A DNA stretch of 64,000 nucleotides from an uncultured Mycobacteriaceae bacterium. GTDB taxonomy: Bacteria; Actinomycetota; Actinomycetes; Mycobacteriales; Mycobacteriaceae. Position numbers and translations under genes: made by a program. Where the stretch lies: contig CADEGF010000040.1 of the NCBI GenBank assembly GCA_902826815.1, forward strand, positions 1 through 64,000. The letters are read 5' to 3'. How positions within the stretch are numbered: the stretch's first letter is position 1; every line of letters starts with the position of its first letter. Positions 24,079 through 32,284 of this stretch are shown one piece after another. A model generated the notes under the pieces. That model was not told where the DNA came from, did not search any database, and saw only the letters and a list, made by a program, of their open reading frames with translations.

Positions 24079-25889
24079 CGCGCAGCAGCAACTGGGGTCG
24101 CCACGACGTGAGTCACCGGGACTCCGTGCTCGGCACGGGCACGGTCCACGACGTCGAAGCGCTGCCACACGGAATCTTCTGGCGGCAGCGTCGAGATCAC
24201 GATCTGATCTGGGTGGAACGAGTCGACGGCCTCGGACAGCGCGCGCAGCGGTCGATAGTCGCCCAACGCGCCGTCGGCGTTCAGGTTCTCCGAGCTCAGT
24301 GTGGTCAGTGTTTGGTCAAGACGCGACTGGGCGACCTCCCGGGTCGCCTCCCGAATGTCGAGTGGCCCGTGGGTGGCCGCCACTCCCATCTCGATCGGAC
24401 TGGCAGGCACGACGACGTAGTAGGTGGCGGTCTTGTCCGCGCCGATGCGACGAAGCTCGTCGAGCAGCTCGTCGGACTCCACGGTCTGGTTGGCGAGCAC
24501 CAGCACGCGGTGCGGTTGTGCCGTCGCCGCAACACCTTCCACGACAGGACGACGACCCACGAACCACTTGTTCGCGAAGAACAGCGCGATGACCACCGCC
24601 CACGACAGCAGGCTCAGGATCAGTTGCGAGCGCACATCGTCCTGCAAGAACATCTGGACCAGAATCGCCACGATCCCGCCGGCGGTGAGAATCGACAACA
24701 CCGGGAACAGCCACATCTTCACTTTGAGCTGCGAATCCGGGGTGCGGTAACGCAGGATGATCTGGGCAATCGCGATGAGGAGATAGACGAACAGGATCAC
24801 CGCGCCGCTGGAGTTCAGCAAGAAGGCGAAAACCGTGTCCGGCGAGATGGCCGCGGCGATGACGCAGAGGAACCCGATAACCGAAGACGCCAGGATTGCC
24901 GCGGCGGGCACGCCCCGCCGGGTCACCTCGACCAGTTTGGCTGGGGCCTCACGGCGGGCGGCGAGAACGAACAGCATGCGCGAGGCGGTGTACATGCCCG
25001 AGTTGAGGCAACTCAGGACCGCCGTCAACACGACCGCGTTCATGATGTGGTCGGCGTAGGGGATTCCCATCTCGGTGAACGCAGCGACGAAAGGCGAAGC
25101 GGCCACCGCGTCGGAATTCCACGGCAGGATGGTTGCCAGCAGAAACAACGAGCCGACGAAGAAAATCGCGATTCGCACGATCACCGAGTTGGCGGCTTTC
25201 GACACTGCGCGCTCGGGATCAGCGGATTCGGCGGCGGCGATGGTGGCGATTTCTGCGCCCACCATCGAGAAAATGACCGTGACCACACCGACGCTGATCG
25301 CGGTGACACCGAACGGGAAGAACCCGCCGTGGTTCCACAAGTTCGAGAAGTCCAGCCCCTTGTCCGGCCACAGTCCCAAGACGAAGAGCGAGCCCAGCCC
25401 GATGAACGCGATGATCGCGGCGACCTTCACGCCGGCGAACCAGAACTCGAACTCACCGAACGACGACACGGAGAACAGGTTGGTCGCGGTCATCAAGATC
25501 ATCAGCACCAATGCCGACAACCACAACGGGATATCGACCCAGTACTGGATGATCTTGGCGCCCGCGACCGCCTCGAAGCCCACGACGATCACCCAGAAAT
25601 ACCAGTAGAGCCAGCCGACCGAGAACCCGGCCCAGTCGCCCATCGCCTTACGGGCATAGTCGGCGAACGACCCGGTCGACGGGCTGGCCACGGCCATCTC
25701 GGCGAGCATCCGCATGACCATGATGATGAGCACGCCGGCCAGGCCGTAGGTGATGAACGCCCCCGGCCCGGTGTCGCCGAGGACGACGCCGGAACCGACG
25801 AAGAGACCCGCGCCGATCACGCCGCCAATCGCGATCATGGTCAGCTGCCGCTGGTTCAGCGCCTTCTTCAGCGTTGGTGTCCCGCTCAT
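24075..25889 (-). CDS. APC-family amino-acid permease with a C-terminal USP-like domain
   Basis: A 604-residue protein. Residues about 13-460 form a twelve-helix amino-acid/GABA permease: GGVIGAGLFVGSG near the N-terminus is the family's first unwound helix, and FGEFEFWFAGVKVAAI is the sixth-helix region typical of GabP-like members. The last 135 residues are soluble, beginning HRVLVLANQT, with a Rossmann-like, UspA-related pattern ending VPVTHVVATPV. GGAGG six bases before the ATG at 25889 fixes the start. It is coupled to the tandem USP gene and lies downstream of a PucR-type regulator. Probably a regulated amine or amino-acid importer. Confidence 0.85.
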   Translation of the reverse strand: MSGTPTLKKALNQRQLTMIAIGGVIGAGLFVGSGVVLGDTGPGAFITYGLAGVLIIMVMRMLAEMAVASPSTGSFADYARKAMGDWAGFSVGWLYWYFWVIVVGFEAVAGAKIIQYWVDIPLWLSALVLMILMTATNLFSVSSFGEFEFWFAGVKVAAIIAFIGLGSLFVLGLWPDKGLDFSNLWNHGGFFPFGVTAISVGVVTVIFSMVGAEIATIAAAESADPERAVSKAANSVIVRIAIFFVGSLFLLATILPWNSDAVAASPFVAAFTEMGIPYADHIMNAVVLTAVLSCLNSGMYTASRMLFVLAARREAPAKLVEVTRRGVPAAAILASSVIGFLCVIAAAISPDTVFAFLLNSSGAVILFVYLLIAIAQIILRYRTPDSQLKVKMWLFPVLSILTAGGIVAILVQMFLQDDVRSQLILSLLSWAVVIALFFANKWFVGRRPVVEGVAATAQPHRVLVLANQTVESDELLDELRRIGADKTATYYVVVPASPIEMGVAATHGPLDIREATREVAQSRLDQTLTTLSSENLNADGALGDYRPLRALSEAVDSFHPDQIVISTLPPEDSVWQRFDVVDRARAEHGVPVTHVVATPVAAAR

Positions 25890-26012
25890 TGCATCCTCCG
25901 ATTGTTGGAACAGCGGGGCGATCGGTGCGCCGCCGCTCATCCAAGTTAGGCCCGTCACGCGATTCTCGGCGTGGATCGGCGGACGATTCTGTCGGAACTA
26001 TTGCTCGTCGGT

Positions 26013-27293
26013 TCAGACAGCTGTCGGACCGGTCGCGCTCCGATGATGAGCCGACGGCTGCGTTGGCCGGTACAGACCGGCGGCATGCGCGAGCCGGATA
26101 CTTAGCATCAGTTCGAAGCGATGTTCGCCATCGCTCAAATCAGCTCCGGTCGCTTCCGTGATCTTTTCGAGCCGGTAATACAGCGTCGAGCGATGCAGGT
26201 GCAGCGCCTCGGCAGTTCTGCGAGCGTCGCCGCCGTGGGTGAGATAGACGTCCAAGGTGTTGACGAGGTCGTCGCGGCCCTGCCGGACCAGGCCGACGAC
26301 CCCGGGGTGTACGAGATCGCCGAAATCGGCGTCAGAGTTCGAATAGCTGTCGGCGAGCAGCGCAACGGCTTTCCAGGAGCCGAGGTCCGACCAAACCGTC
26401 ACGTCCGCGGTGGACACATTGATCCGGGCGAGGCTCAGCGCCAACTGTGCGCGCCGAACCGCGTGGGCCGTCCGCCTGATCGGTAGCCGCTGCCCGGACC
26501 AGCCGATCGTCGGCCGGTATCCGTACGTCGCTTCGAGAGCTCCCAGCAGCGCCGCGGATACGTGCTTTGTGTCCACGGATGTGTGCGGTCTTGACACCGC
26601 GAAGATCGTGGTGGGCTCGCCCGCGAGGGCGAACCAATGGTGCGACTGTTCGCCGGTGCTCAGGCGCAGACGCACCGACATGATGCTCTCGATGGGATCG
26701 CCGTGCGCGCCAGGTCCCGGCGTGAAGGCGAACACGCTCACCTGACTGTCGGGCTGCGCCATGTCCCTGGCTTGTAGCTCCTGGAGAACGTGTTCGAGCG
26801 GTTCGCCTGGCCCCGCGCAAAGTAGCCGCGTCAGCAGTTCTTGCCGGGAGGCTTCCTCCGAACGCAGGGCAGCGGTTCTGCGGTCCAGAAGCGCGTGCAG
26901 ATCCCTGCCGGCTTGCCGGGCGAGGTCTTGGCCGGCTTCCGACAGCGAACGCCCGGGATCGAGCACCCATAGATACCCGAGCCGTTCGCCCGGCGCGCCG
27001 ATCGGCACACAGAAGCGCGCCATCGTCCCGTGATCGGGTGAAGCTGGCGTCCACAGAGCGTCGGTTGCGGTGCCGATACCAAGGGCGAAGAACTCGGTTT
27101 TGACCTCGGCACGGATTCCACGCTGCAGGAGGCTGTACATCCGCACGTCGTCGAGTTCGCCGCGCTGCTGGCTGTGCGTGATCGGCGTCAGCGACTCGGC
27201 GTCGAGCAGGACGGCCCGGTCGAGGGAACGCGCGAGAACGTCGACGATCAGCTGGACGCGCGAGCCGATATCGACGCTCTCCGAAGCCGACAC
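26013..27293 (-). CDS. PucR-type (CdaR-like) transcriptional regulator
   Basis: A 426-residue regulator with an N-terminal GAF-like sensing part, a central region resembling the GGDEF-like domain of CdaR/PucR proteins (about 180-330) and a C-terminal helix-turn-helix: GGDARRTAEALHLHRSTLYYRLEKI (around residues 345-370, in part). Such regulators often act as activators of adjacent amine, purine or amino-acid catabolic genes. It is 123 bases upstream of the permease gene on the same strand, so it may control permease and USP expression. The ligand is unknown. Confidence 0.87.
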   Translation of the reverse strand: MSASESVDIGSRVQLIVDVLARSLDRAVLLDAESLTPITHSQQRGELDDVRMYSLLQRGIRAEVKTEFFALGIGTATDALWTPASPDHGTMARFCVPIGAPGERLGYLWVLDPGRSLSEAGQDLARQAGRDLHALLDRRTAALRSEEASRQELLTRLLCAGPGEPLEHVLQELQARDMAQPDSQVSVFAFTPGPGAHGDPIESIMSVRLRLSTGEQSHHWFALAGEPTTIFAVSRPHTSVDTKHVSAALLGALEATYGYRPTIGWSGQRLPIRRTAHAVRRAQLALSLARINVSTADVTVWSDLGSWKAVALLADSYSNSDADFGDLVHPGVVGLVRQGRDDLVNTLDVYLTHGGDARRTAEALHLHRSTLYYRLEKITEATGADLSDGEHRFELMLSIRLAHAAGLYRPTQPSAHHRSATGPTAV

Positions 27294-27369
27294 CCGCCGC
27301 CTCCAATCGCTAGTCCGCTACAGGTCAGTTTGGCACGCAAGGGCGCGCTTCACATTGCGGGCAGTCGCG

Positions 27370-28251
27370 TCATGCACCTGGCTGCAGCCGCTGCCTCTTC
27401 ATCAGCGCATTGAGGAAACCCGGGGCGACGGCGTCGAGGGCCTTGGCGGTGACGGCCATCCTCGGCGCGATGCGCACCGGCCGGGTTCGGGCCGCGGTCA
27501 CCATCCAGTCCGCGGCCTCGTCCGGCGTGAGCGCGGGCAGCCCGTCGTAGGCCTTCGTCGGCGCGATCATCGGGGTGGCCACCAGCGGGTAGTACAGCGT
27601 CGTCGAGTTCACGCCCCTGTGCGACCACTCGGTTTCGATCACCCTGCTGACGGCGGACAGCGCCGCCTTCGATGCGTTGTAAACCGAGAACAGCGGCGAG
27701 GATTCGCTGAGCACACCCCAGGTGGCGACGTTGATGATGTGGCCGTCGGCGCGCTCGAGCATCCCCGGCGCCAGCGCGCGGATCAGCCGCAGCGGCGAGT
27801 AGTAGTTGAGGCCCATCGTCCGCTCGACGTCATGCCACCGCTCGAGCGACTCGGCCAGCGGGCGGCGGATCGACCGGCCCGCGTTGTTGACCAGGATGTC
27901 CACCCCGCCGATCTCCTTCTCGACGCGGGCGGCGAGCGCGTCGACGGCGTCCAGGTCGACCAGATCGCAGTCGATGGCCAGCGCGTCGCCACCGTCGGCG
28001 AGGATCCGTTGTGCGACCCCGTCCAGCAGTTCCTTCCGGCGGGCCACCACGACGACGGTGGCGCCCCTGCGGGCGAACTTGTATGCGGCCGCCTCACCGA
28101 TACCCGACGAGGCGCCGGTGATCAGGATGCGCTTGCCGTCGAGGTCGATGGGTTGACCAGGTTTGTACAGCATCAGCTGTGGCGCGATCGGCGGTCGCAT
28201 GCTGGCAAGCACCAGCTCATCGGCCAGCCGCCGCAACGGGCTCTTACTCAC
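27370..28251 (-). CDS. Short-chain dehydrogenase, Rv0547c-like
   Basis: A 293-residue SDR with an N-terminal extension of about 40 residues before the Rossmann fold. The cofactor motif is TGASSGIG, the structural motif NNAG, and the catalytic set is VATWG...SVYNASKAAL, with serine or its substitute before the YxxxK. Late residues form a small C-terminal helix domain as in mycobacterial SDRs near menB. Length and position match Rv0547c. Substrate unknown, possibly lipid-like given the membrane-leaning N-terminus. Confidence 0.87.
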   Translation of the reverse strand: MSKSPLRRLADELVLASMRPPIAPQLMLYKPGQPIDLDGKRILITGASSGIGEAAAYKFARRGATVVVVARRKELLDGVAQRILADGGDALAIDCDLVDLDAVDALAARVEKEIGGVDILVNNAGRSIRRPLAESLERWHDVERTMGLNYYSPLRLIRALAPGMLERADGHIINVATWGVLSESSPLFSVYNASKAALSAVSRVIETEWSHRGVNSTTLYYPLVATPMIAPTKAYDGLPALTPDEAADWMVTAARTRPVRIAPRMAVTAKALDAVAPGFLNALMKRQRLQPGA

Positions 28252-28281
28252 CAGCAGAGTCTAGAAACCCGCGAAATGGCA

Positions 28282-28312
28282 TTCCAGCAGGCCCCTACTC
28301 GCAATTCTCCTG
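28282..28312. repeat. Dispersed intergenic repeat, copy 1
   Basis: A 31-base element in the gap between divergent genes, beginning TTCCAGCAGGCC and ending TTCTCCTG. It matches the element at 38944-38974 at 26 of 31 positions. This copy has only a weak hairpin (GCAGG/CCTGC). Probably a small palindromic intergenic repeat family. Confidence 0.6.
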
Positions 28313-28358
28313 CGCGCATGCAATCTCGCGATGAGTGTGGGGAGGGGGTCTGGTCGGT

Positions 28359-28877
28359 ATGGGTATGGCGATAACCGGAAAGCTCGACACCCGATTCAGC
28401 GAGGCCTCCGAGCCGGTCGGCTGGCGGCAGGTCAGCGACGCGCTGGCCGCCGCCGAGCTCTACTGGCTGACGACCGTCCGCGAAGACGGCCGCCCGCACA
28501 TCACCCCGCTGATCGGCGCCTGGGTCGACGACGCGTGGTTTTTGTTCTGCACCGGGCCCGAGGAGCAGAAGGCGCAGAACCTCAACCACTCGACGGCGGT
28601 GGCCGTCACGACGGGTGTCAACACGTGGAACGACGGGCTCGACGTAATCATCGAAGGCGACGCCGAACGGGTCACGGGCCGGGATGCGCTTACCAGGCTG
28701 GCCGACGTCGTCCGCGAGAAGTACGACGGTGTCTGGGATTTCACGCCCGCCGACGATGGCTTCCGCCACACCGACGAAGGCGGCGACGGCCACATCGCGT
28801 ACGTCTTCCGCGTGCCACCTGCCAAGGTGCTGGCCTTCGCGAAGTCCCCGCACGGCCAGACGACGTTCCGCTTCTGA
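28359..28877 (+). CDS. PPOX-class flavin/F420-binding protein
   Basis: A 172-residue split-barrel protein. The core is YWLTTVREDGRPHITPLIGAW (about residues 31-51, in part) followed by FCTGPEEQKAQNL, a pattern of the PPOX/FDOR superfamily. FDORs in mycobacteria use F420, FMN or haem breakdown products. The start is placed at ATG 28359 downstream of a GGAGGGGG run; ATG 28365 and GTG 28335 are alternatives. It ends just before the riboswitch region. Confidence 0.8.
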   Translation: MGMAITGKLDTRFSEASEPVGWRQVSDALAAAELYWLTTVREDGRPHITPLIGAWVDDAWFLFCTGPEEQKAQNLNHSTAVAVTTGVNTWNDGLDVIIEGDAERVTGRDALTRLADVVREKYDGVWDFTPADDGFRHTDEGGDGHIAYVFRVPPAKVLAFAKSPHGQTTFRF

Positions 28878-28929
28878 AACCCTCGATGCGACAGATTCTG
28901 CACTGAGGACTATAGTTCTGCCTGTTCGT

Positions 28930-29029
28930 GAAGGGGAGTATTCCTCCGCGGCACTCGTCGTCATCACGGAAGGCCCCATGGCCGACCCGGCGGTGCCGGT
29001 CTCGCTAAGTCGAGACGGAAGAGACCTTC
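28930..29029 (+). promoter_or_regulatory. yybP-ykoY manganese riboswitch
   Basis: The leader of the TerC gene carries the yybP-ykoY (Mn2+) aptamer signature: AAGGGGAGTA at 28931-28940, CGTCATCACGG near 28958-28969, and GACGGAAGAGACCTTC ending at 29029. The outer P1 stem pairs GAAGG (28930-28934) with CCTTC (29025-29029), and an inner stem pairs CGGCAC (28949-28954) with GTGCCG (28993-28998). The family is known to sense Mn2+ and to control TerC/MntP/P-type ATPase genes. A CCTCCG at 28943-28948 can pair with CGGAGG (29051-29056), which contains the gene's Shine-Dalgarno, suggesting translational control. Confidence 0.88.
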
Positions 29030-29062
29030 GGGCCGTTGCTTCGTGCTGTCCGGAGGTCGACT

Positions 29063-30055
29063 GTGATTTCTGTTGTGTCCCCGCTGGTTTGGGTCATCAC
29101 TGTGGTGGTGCTGCTCGCCATCATGATTATCGACCTCGCGGTGATCGGCCGCCGACAACGCACGGTCACCACCAAGGACGCCGTCCGTTGGGTGCTCGTC
29201 TATGTCGGGCTGGCGGTGGCGTTCGCGATCGGGCTCTTCATCTTCGCGCCGGGGTCAAGCGGCCAGGAGTTCGTCGCCGGCTACATCACCGAGTACAGCC
29301 TCAGCGTGGACAACCTGTTCGTGTTCATGATCATCATGGCCAGGTTCGCGGTGCCCGAGCTGGCCCAGGACAAGGTGCTCTACATCGGCATCGTGCTGTC
29401 GCTGGTGTTCCGCGCCGTCTTCATCTTCGCGGGCGCAGCCGCGATCGCCGCATGGAGCTGGGTCTTCTACATCCTCGGCGGATTCCTCGTGTACACCGCG
29501 ATTCAGCTGGCGCTCGAGGACCCCGACGACGAGCCGGACTTTCACAAGAACCCGGTGCTGCGCTTCCTGCGACGGATCCTGCCGCTGAGTGACGACTACG
29601 ACGGTCGCAGGCTCGCGACCCGCGCCGACAAGAAGCGTATGTTCACCCCGCTGGTGATCGTCATCGCCGCGATCGGCATCGCCAACGTGGTGTTCGCACT
29701 CGACTCGATCCCCGCGATCTTCGGGCTCACCAACGACGCGTACATCATCTTCACCGCCAACGCGCTGGCGTTGATGGGCCTGCGGCAGCTGTACTTCCTG
29801 ATCGGTGGGCTGCTGGAGAAGGTCGTCTACCTCAGCAAGGGGCTGGCGGTCATTCTCGGCTTCATCGGCGTGAAGCTCATCGTCGAGGCGCTGCACCACA
29901 GCCACCTCGACCACGTCGGCAACTTCCACCTGCCCGAGATCGGCATCGTGACGTCGCTGCTGTTCATCGTCGCCACGCTCACCATCACCACAGTGCTCAG
30001 CCTGATGAAGAACCGCCGCGACACCCGCCGCGCAGCCACCGCCGAAGCCGAGTGA
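29063..30055 (+). CDS. TerC/Alx family membrane protein, likely Mn2+ exporter
   Basis: A 330-residue polytopic protein of the TerC family, now linked to manganese efflux and metalation of exported proteins. Conserved blocks are YSLSVDNLFVF (acidic residue within the membrane, about 79-89) and NVVFALDSIPAIFGLT in the second repeat, the paired aspartates expected for metal transport. About eight membrane segments. GGAGG seven bases before the GTG at 29063 fixes the start. Placed under a manganese riboswitch, which agrees with the function. Confidence 0.9.
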   Translation: MISVVSPLVWVITVVVLLAIMIIDLAVIGRRQRTVTTKDAVRWVLVYVGLAVAFAIGLFIFAPGSSGQEFVAGYITEYSLSVDNLFVFMIIMARFAVPELAQDKVLYIGIVLSLVFRAVFIFAGAAAIAAWSWVFYILGGFLVYTAIQLALEDPDDEPDFHKNPVLRFLRRILPLSDDYDGRRLATRADKKRMFTPLVIVIAAIGIANVVFALDSIPAIFGLTNDAYIIFTANALALMGLRQLYFLIGGLLEKVVYLSKGLAVILGFIGVKLIVEALHHSHLDHVGNFHLPEIGIVTSLLFIVATLTITTVLSLMKNRRDTRRAATAEAE

Positions 30056-30058
30056 TTT

Positions 30059-30098
30059 CGGCGCGCTAACGCACGCTCAGCGGCGCAGAGCGCGCCCG
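30059..30098. terminator. Hairpin between convergent genes (TTCGGCGCG repeat)
   Basis: CGGCGCGCT (30059-30067) pairs with AGCGCGCCCG (30089-30098), with one bulged G, giving a GC-rich stem just after the TerC stop and before the menB stop. No T-tract follows, as usual in mycobacteria. Related in sequence to the hairpin at 58966-59008. Confidence 0.6.
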
Positions 30099-30103
30099 AT
30101 TCG

Positions 30104-31015
30104 CTAGAAGTAGCGGGGGAACGGGTCCCAGTCGGGGTCGCGCTTCTCCAGGAACGCGTCGCGGCCCTCGACGGCCTCGTCGGTCATGTACGCCAATCGC
30201 GTTGCCTCACCGGCGAATAGCTGTTGGCCCACGAGCCCGTCATCGGACAGGTTGAACGCGTACTTCAGCATCCGCACGGCCTGCGGCGACTTGCCGTTGA
30301 TGGCCGAAGCCCACTCCAGCGCGACGGACTCCAGGTTCGCGTGGTCGACGACTTCGTTGACCGCGCCCATCGCGTGCATCTGCTCGGCGTCATACGGCCT
30401 GCCGAGGAAGAAGATCTCGCGGGCGAACTTCTGGCCGACCTGTTTGGCCAGATACGCGCTGCCGTAGCCGCCGTCGAAGCTGCCGACATCGGCGTCGGTC
30501 TGCTTGAACCGTGCATGCTCGCGACTTGCCAGCGTCAGATCGCAGACCACATGCAGGCTGTGCCCGCCGCCGGCGGCCCACCCGTTGACGAGGCAGATGA
30601 CGACCTTCGGCATGAACCGGATGAGCCGCTGCACCTCGAGGATGTGCAGCCGTCCGGCCCGGGCCACGTCGACGGTGTCCGCGGTTTCGCCCGCGGCGTA
30701 CTGGTATCCGGTGCGGCCCCGAATGCGTTGGTCCCCACCGGAACAGAACGCCCAGCCGCCGTCCTTCGGCGACGGCCCGTTACCCGTAAGCAGCACGACA
30801 CCGACGTCGGGCGACATCCTGGCGTGGTCGAGAACGCGGTACAGCTCGTCGACGGTGTGCGGGCGGAACGCGTTGCGCACCTCGGGCCGGTCGAACGCAA
30901 TCCGAACGGTCGGCTGCGGCGCGCCGTCGACGACGTGGCGGTGATAGGTGATGTCCGTCAGCTCGAAACCGTCGACCGGACGCCAGAGCGCCGAGTCGAA
31001 AGGGTCGTCGCTCAT
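30104..31015 (-). CDS. menB: 1,4-Dihydroxy-2-naphthoyl-CoA synthase MenB
   Basis: A 303-residue crotonase-fold enzyme that cyclises o-succinylbenzoyl-CoA. Signatures are RPEVRNAFRPHT, the oxyanion region SGGDQRIRG, GGGHSLHVVCDLTLAS, and the DVGSFDGGYGSAYLA active-site segment containing the catalytic aspartate. The C-terminus EKRDPDWDPFPRYF is diagnostic for MenB. Orthologous to Rv0548c by order. Its start overlaps the stop of the upstream deazaflavin gene by four bases (ATGA), so the two are coupled. Confidence 0.96.
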   Translation of the reverse strand: MSDDPFDSALWRPVDGFELTDITYHRHVVDGAPQPTVRIAFDRPEVRNAFRPHTVDELYRVLDHARMSPDVGVVLLTGNGPSPKDGGWAFCSGGDQRIRGRTGYQYAAGETADTVDVARAGRLHILEVQRLIRFMPKVVICLVNGWAAGGGHSLHVVCDLTLASREHARFKQTDADVGSFDGGYGSAYLAKQVGQKFAREIFFLGRPYDAEQMHAMGAVNEVVDHANLESVALEWASAINGKSPQAVRMLKYAFNLSDDGLVGQQLFAGEATRLAYMTDEAVEGRDAFLEKRDPDWDPFPRYF

Positions 31016-31464
31016 GCGTTTACCGGGTCCATGCGGAAGACAGGGCAGCGTCCGGCGAGCGCTTCGAACTCGTCGGGGTTGGGCCCGCTCACCAGGCCGG
31101 CATTCTTGATGAAGCCGACGCCGGTGGGCACCCTCACCGGGAATTCGCGCAGCAGCGGACGGGCATCGTCGACCGACATCTCCACCATGTGCACCTGCTC
31201 GCTGCGGCGGCCCTGGTGCAAGGTGGCTTGCCCGGCGGCGCGCACGTTGGCCGCCCAGTCGGAGCCGGGGACGCCGCCGACCACATACCGTTTGTCGTCG
31301 ACGGTCATCGGGGTCACCGGCGTCGAACGCGGTTTACCGCTCTTGCGCCCTGGGACGGTCAGCACCACGGGGCCCTTGCCGCCGAACCCGAAGCCGAGCC
31401 GCTGCAGGCCGATCATCACCTTGTTGACGTACTTCAACCACCACGGCAACGGAGTGTTGGGCAT
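31012..31464 (-). CDS. Deazaflavin (F420)-dependent nitroreductase-family protein
   Basis: A 150-residue Ddn-like protein. The conserved F420-binding turn is TVPGRKSGKPRSTPVTP (about residues 36-52), then VVGGVPGSDWAANVRA. It overlaps menB by four bases, which is suggestive because Ddn-type proteins can reduce quinones; a link to menaquinone is an inference. A shrunken copy of this gene lies directly upstream at 31475-31540. Confidence 0.83.
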   Translation of the reverse strand: MPNTPLPWWLKYVNKVMIGLQRLGFGFGGKGPVVLTVPGRKSGKPRSTPVTPMTVDDKRYVVGGVPGSDWAANVRAAGQATLHQGRRSEQVHMVEMSVDDARPLLREFPVRVPTGVGFIKNAGLVSGPNPDEFEALAGRCPVFRMDPVNA

Positions 31465-31474
31465 AGCAGCGACG

Positions 31475-31540
31475 CTACGTGATGGGCTCGATGCGGAACA
31501 CCGGGCAGCGGCCTGCCAGCGCCTCCGCCCCGTTGGGCAT
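31475..31540 (-). pseudogene. Internally deleted duplicate of the deazaflavin gene
   Basis: A 21-codon frame, MPN followed by EALAGRCPVFRIEPIT and a stop, that preserves the first three and last ~17 residues of the neighbouring gene (MPN... and EALAGRCPVFRMDPVNA) while lacking everything between. Flanking bases also match: GTTGGGCAT and GACGCTAC occur upstream of both copies. This looks like a tandem duplicate that lost its middle. No function is expected. Confidence 0.7.
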
Positions 31541-31549
31541 GGCCCGACG

Positions 31550-32242
31550 CTACTGCGCGTCGACGTCGACTCCGTGTCTCCTCAGCGCGCTGCGCAGGCC
31601 GTCGGGTCGCTCCGCCGTCGGCAGCGGATCGACGAGCAGGAATCCGCAGCCGAGCGCGCGTGCACCGCCGTCGGCCTCCTCGCTGTCGCCGACCATCACC
31701 GTGTACTCGGGTGCCACGCCCAGCCTGGTCAACGCGGTCTCGAAGATCGCGGCGCTCGGCTTGACCGCGCCGACCTCGAACGACAGCACGAACTCGTCGA
31801 CGTCGTCCGCCGCCCCGATCGCCTCGAACGCGGGCCGTACGTCGAACGCGATGTTGGAGACGACGGCGGTCTTGATGCCCTGCCGGTGAAGGCCCGTGAG
31901 CACCTCGGCCGTGTCGGGGTACGGCGTCCAGTTCATCGGATCGATCAGCAGTCCGTAGAGCGCTTCGGCCTGATGGGCCGCGACCCCGGACTCGCGAAGC
32001 ACGTGAAGGTAGGCCTCGCGGTGCAGGTGCGGCGTGAGGTCGCGGTTGACCCACGCGTGGTACGCCTCAGGCGTCATCTCGACGGATTGCCCGGTCGGCG
32101 CAGTCATCCTGCGCATCAGTTCGGCCTGCACGTGGACGTCGACCTCGCGTTCGTCGACCGTCATGCCCTCGAACCAGCTGTCGTCCTCTTCGAGACGAAA
32201 CAGCGTGCCCGAGTAGTCGAACAGCACAGCGCGCACAGCCAC
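31550..32242 (-). CDS. HAD-superfamily hydrolase
   Basis: A 230-residue HAD hydrolase with a helical cap (about residues 20-100). Motif I is VLFDYSGTLF, in which the nucleophile D9 is kept but the D+2 position is serine, not aspartate. Motif II is VVSNIAFDVRP, the motif III lysine is in GAVKPSAAIF, and motif IV is MVGDSEEADGGAR. A non-acidic D+2 resembles dehalogenase- or phosphonatase-type members. GTG 32242 is preferred to ATG 32275. It is divergent from the PIG-L gene by 42 bases. Confidence 0.8.
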   Translation of the reverse strand: MAVRAVLFDYSGTLFRLEEDDSWFEGMTVDEREVDVHVQAELMRRMTAPTGQSVEMTPEAYHAWVNRDLTPHLHREAYLHVLRESGVAAHQAEALYGLLIDPMNWTPYPDTAEVLTGLHRQGIKTAVVSNIAFDVRPAFEAIGAADDVDEFVLSFEVGAVKPSAAIFETALTRLGVAPEYTVMVGDSEEADGGARALGCGFLLVDPLPTAERPDGLRSALRRHGVDVDAQ

Positions 32243-32284
32243 GGTTGAAATCCTTTCATGGCGGGGAGGTGTCATATCCGGGCC

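Noticed and set aside
24108-25949. A 613-codon frame antisense to the amino-acid permease
   Set aside because: Composition is Arg/Asp/His-rich with no domain; the opposite strand encodes a clear twelve-helix permease.
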